A stretch of 64,000 nt of DNA, taken from contig NZ_PYWM01000002.1 in NCBI RefSeq assembly GCF_003049665.1, forward strand, positions 124,001-188,000. The letters run 5' to 3'. The position numbers and the translations under genes were made by a program. Origin of the DNA: Lysinibacillus mangiferihumi. Lineage in GTDB: Bacteria > Bacillota > Bacilli > Bacillales_A > Planococcaceae. The notes under the pieces are model-generated. The model was not told where the DNA came from. It saw only the letters and a program-made list of their open reading frames with translations, and ran no database searches. Positions 63,999-64,000 of the stretch are shown piece by piece. Each line of letters opens with the position of its first letter. Within the stretch, counting starts at the first letter, position 1.

Positions 63999-64000
63999 TT

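Overview
The window is a low-GC Gram-positive chromosome segment, most like Lysinibacillus or a close relative in Bacillales. This is inferred from strong AGGAGG-type ribosome binding sites, frequent GTG/TTG starts, a perfect Bacillus-type cre site, a proline T-box leader on proBA, and MsmX-, YflT-, CvfC- and SufU-like proteins. I saw no rRNA, tRNA or CRISPR array.

Layout. 1-2000 is a very AT-rich accessory fragment: the end of an MFS transporter, a class I methyltransferase whose frame is broken exactly at an A AAA AAA heptamer, and a SufU/NifU-like scaffold. 2000-8600 is patchy: two GNATs, Dps, a YflT-type stress protein with a possible SigB promoter, unknown proteins, pseudogene scraps, a phage-like remnant and IS-end-like inverted repeats. 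8670-8984 is a MITE-like repeat. 9000-14130 holds ordinary genes (EamA/LysR divergent pair, orphan CoaB-like protein, YezD-like protein, lipoprotein, flavin reductase). 14335-14730 is a decayed IS3-family remnant.

15230-18363 is a compact AT-rich three-gene operon: a divergent EPSP-synthase-like enolpyruvyl transferase, an HPr-kinase-like P-loop protein and a SAM methyltransferase. It looks like a small modification or biosynthesis cassette and is the best candidate for an undescribed system here.

18470-30502 is a sialic acid utilisation locus: MsmX-like ATPase and PucR-type regulator on the minus strand; then nanA, a CUT1 sugar ABC importer without its own ATPase, nanE, nanK, an RpiR regulator, nagA and nanM. 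A perfect cre lies in the nanA promoter region, and a hairpin follows the binding-protein gene. 30613-43294 carries a NylA-like amidase, LuxR and VOC proteins, a cold shock protein, fhs, HD hydrolase, ABC-F protein, CvfC-like protein, esterase/Rrf2 pair and an unknown protein. 43516-44304 holds a DUF3885-like gene and a remnant of a duplicated neighbour.

44507-55397 is a ten-gene operon: M20 deacylase, isopropylmalate-dehydrogenase-family enzyme, SDR, aldehyde dehydrogenase, Opp/Dpp-type ABC importer and a DmpA/NylC-type N-terminal nucleophile hydrolase. It probably imports and degrades an amide or peptide-like compound. 56082-60730 carries a PfkB sugar kinase, an EamA transporter and T-box-controlled proBA. 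60909-64000 holds a small membrane protein, LysE-type exporter, DUF1835-like protein and a LysR regulator at the edge.

Three intergenic arrays (about 36211, 40763 and 55931) repeat with an exact 21-bp period and share the skeleton ATCGCnnnTAAA or its complement. All three lie at 3' ends of genes.
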